Origin: JBBRLA01 sp038231615
GTDB taxonomy: Bacteria; Myxococcota_A; Polyangia; Palsa-1104; JAEUJZ01
Direction of reading: 5' to 3'
Length of the DNA stretch: 6,600 nt
Assembly: GCA_038231615.1 (NCBI GenBank)
Contig: JBBRLA010000498.1
Coordinates: forward strand, 1 to 6,600
Position numbers and translations under genes: made by a program. This document shows, one piece after another, positions 6,313 through 6,600 of the stretch. Each line of letters starts with the position of its first letter. Within the stretch, counting starts at the first letter, position 1. Under the pieces are notes generated by a model. The model worked only from the letters and a program-made list of their open reading frames with translations, searched no databases and was not told where the DNA came from.

Positions 6313-6318
6313 GCTGAT

Positions 6319-6600
6319 GTGGCTACAAGAAAGAAGACTTTCATGCTCTCTGGCCCGACCGGGCCGGAGAGCAGAAAGTCGGGGACTGGCCAGGCCAGGC
6401 AGGGGGGCCTGCCTCGAAGGGGCCCTTGGAGGGCAACCGATCCGCCCAAGGCGAGGTCTGCCCGACGGGCATGGGCAGCCGGGGCGGCGCCGACCAGGCG
6501 ACTGCCCCTGGTGGCGCACAGCTTGATCGGGCTGTGCCTGATCGGCATCTTGACGCTGGTGTACACGGGCACCCCGCATTTCTTGCACGGCTTCGGGCAC
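6319..6600 (+). CDS. N-terminus of a membrane protein, possibly FtsK-type translocase (partial)
   Basis: Open frame of 94 codons from GTG at 6319 to the right edge, translated by hand. It begins MATRKKTF, continues with an Arg/Gly/Pro-rich low-complexity region (residues 10-61), and then a hydrophobic segment at about 64-82 (VAHSLIGLCLIGILTLVY) that should span the membrane with the basic N-terminus inside. A short basic cytoplasmic start followed by a membrane segment is compatible with the four-helix N-terminal domain of FtsK/SpoIIIE DNA translocases, but the diagnostic ATPase domain is outside the window, so this is a guess. Residues about 9-57 are encoded by copy B of the dispersed repeat, so much of the N-terminal tail appears to be acquired sequence. 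Another possible start is ATG at 6343, without a good ribosome binding site. Confidence 0.65.
   Translation, partial: MATRKKTFMLSGPTGPESRKSGTGQARQGGLPRRGPWRATDPPKARSARRAWAAGAAPTRRLPLVAHSLIGLCLIGILTLVYTGTPHFLHGFGH
6345..6490 (+). repeat. Dispersed palindromic repeat, copy B, inside a coding region
   Basis: This stretch is an imperfect inverted copy of 6070-6232. It opens with a hairpin (GCTCTC-T-GGCCCG / CGGGCC-G-GAGAGC, 6345-6372) equivalent to the one at 6202-6227, and carries the same CTGCCTCGAAGGGGCCCTT and CTGCCCGACGGGC blocks. Unlike copy A it lies within an open reading frame. It also lacks the long 18-bp inner stem of copy A. Confidence 0.75.

Larger units (their letters stand above)
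5997..6318. other. Intergenic region dominated by a dispersed repeat with strong hairpins
   Basis: No gene fits these 322 bp. Most of it (about 6070-6232) is one copy of a palindromic repeat element, described separately. The remainder (6233-6303) is less GC-rich, includes six Ts at 6248-6253 and an A/T-rich stretch around 6271-6283 (CCTACATAAGTAG) that could hold the promoter of the next gene. Confidence 0.7.

Noticed and set aside
5406..6572. Minus-strand reading frame of 388 codons
   Set aside because: It is antisense to the pseudokinase and reads through both repeat copies. The recurring SGPxGPE motif reflects the palindromic hairpins, not a protein family.

Overview
This is a very GC-rich bacterial window with strong G/C preference at third codon positions. 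The kinase-fold pseudoenzyme, the RNase J and the GC content together suggest a Myxococcota/Deltaproteobacteria-like organism, but no rRNA or marker gene fixes the taxonomy.

Layout, left to right. (1) Positions 1-1784, minus strand: an almost complete ribonuclease J (metallo-beta-lactamase/beta-CASP fold) with all expected metal-binding motifs. It leaves the window at its C-terminus. Its C-terminal domain carries five near-identical 30-bp tandem repeats (21-170), translated as five decapeptides. (2) 1785-1976: a divergent intergenic region with a possible leaderless promoter for RNase J. (3) 1977-4446, plus strand: three consecutive genes I cannot name. All look mostly helical, lack signal peptides and membrane segments, and have Lys/Arg-rich segments. 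They may be diverged relatives of one another, but this is only a hypothesis. The first reading frame overlaps the second by 125 bp, and its tail looks non-coding. (4) 4447-5129: a gene-poor stretch of about 680 bp, made of a GGCC/GCCC low-complexity block followed by a less GC-rich part with several stem-loops. (5) 5130-5996, plus strand: a Ser/Thr-kinase-fold protein whose catalytic residues are all replaced, i.e. a pseudokinase. (6) 5997-6318: an intergenic region with a large nested hairpin, part of a dispersed repeat. (7) 6319 to the right edge, plus strand: the start of a membrane protein, possibly an FtsK-type translocase. A second, inverted copy of the repeat forms part of its N-terminal coding sequence.

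RNase J and the right-hand genes are transcribed in opposite directions. The three unknown genes could form one transcription unit; the pseudokinase and the membrane protein each have their own clear ribosome binding site. No direct functional link between the genes can be shown from sequence. The most unusual items are the repeat-expanded RNase J, the pseudokinase, the trio of orphan genes, and the repeat element that is non-coding in one copy and protein-coding in the other.
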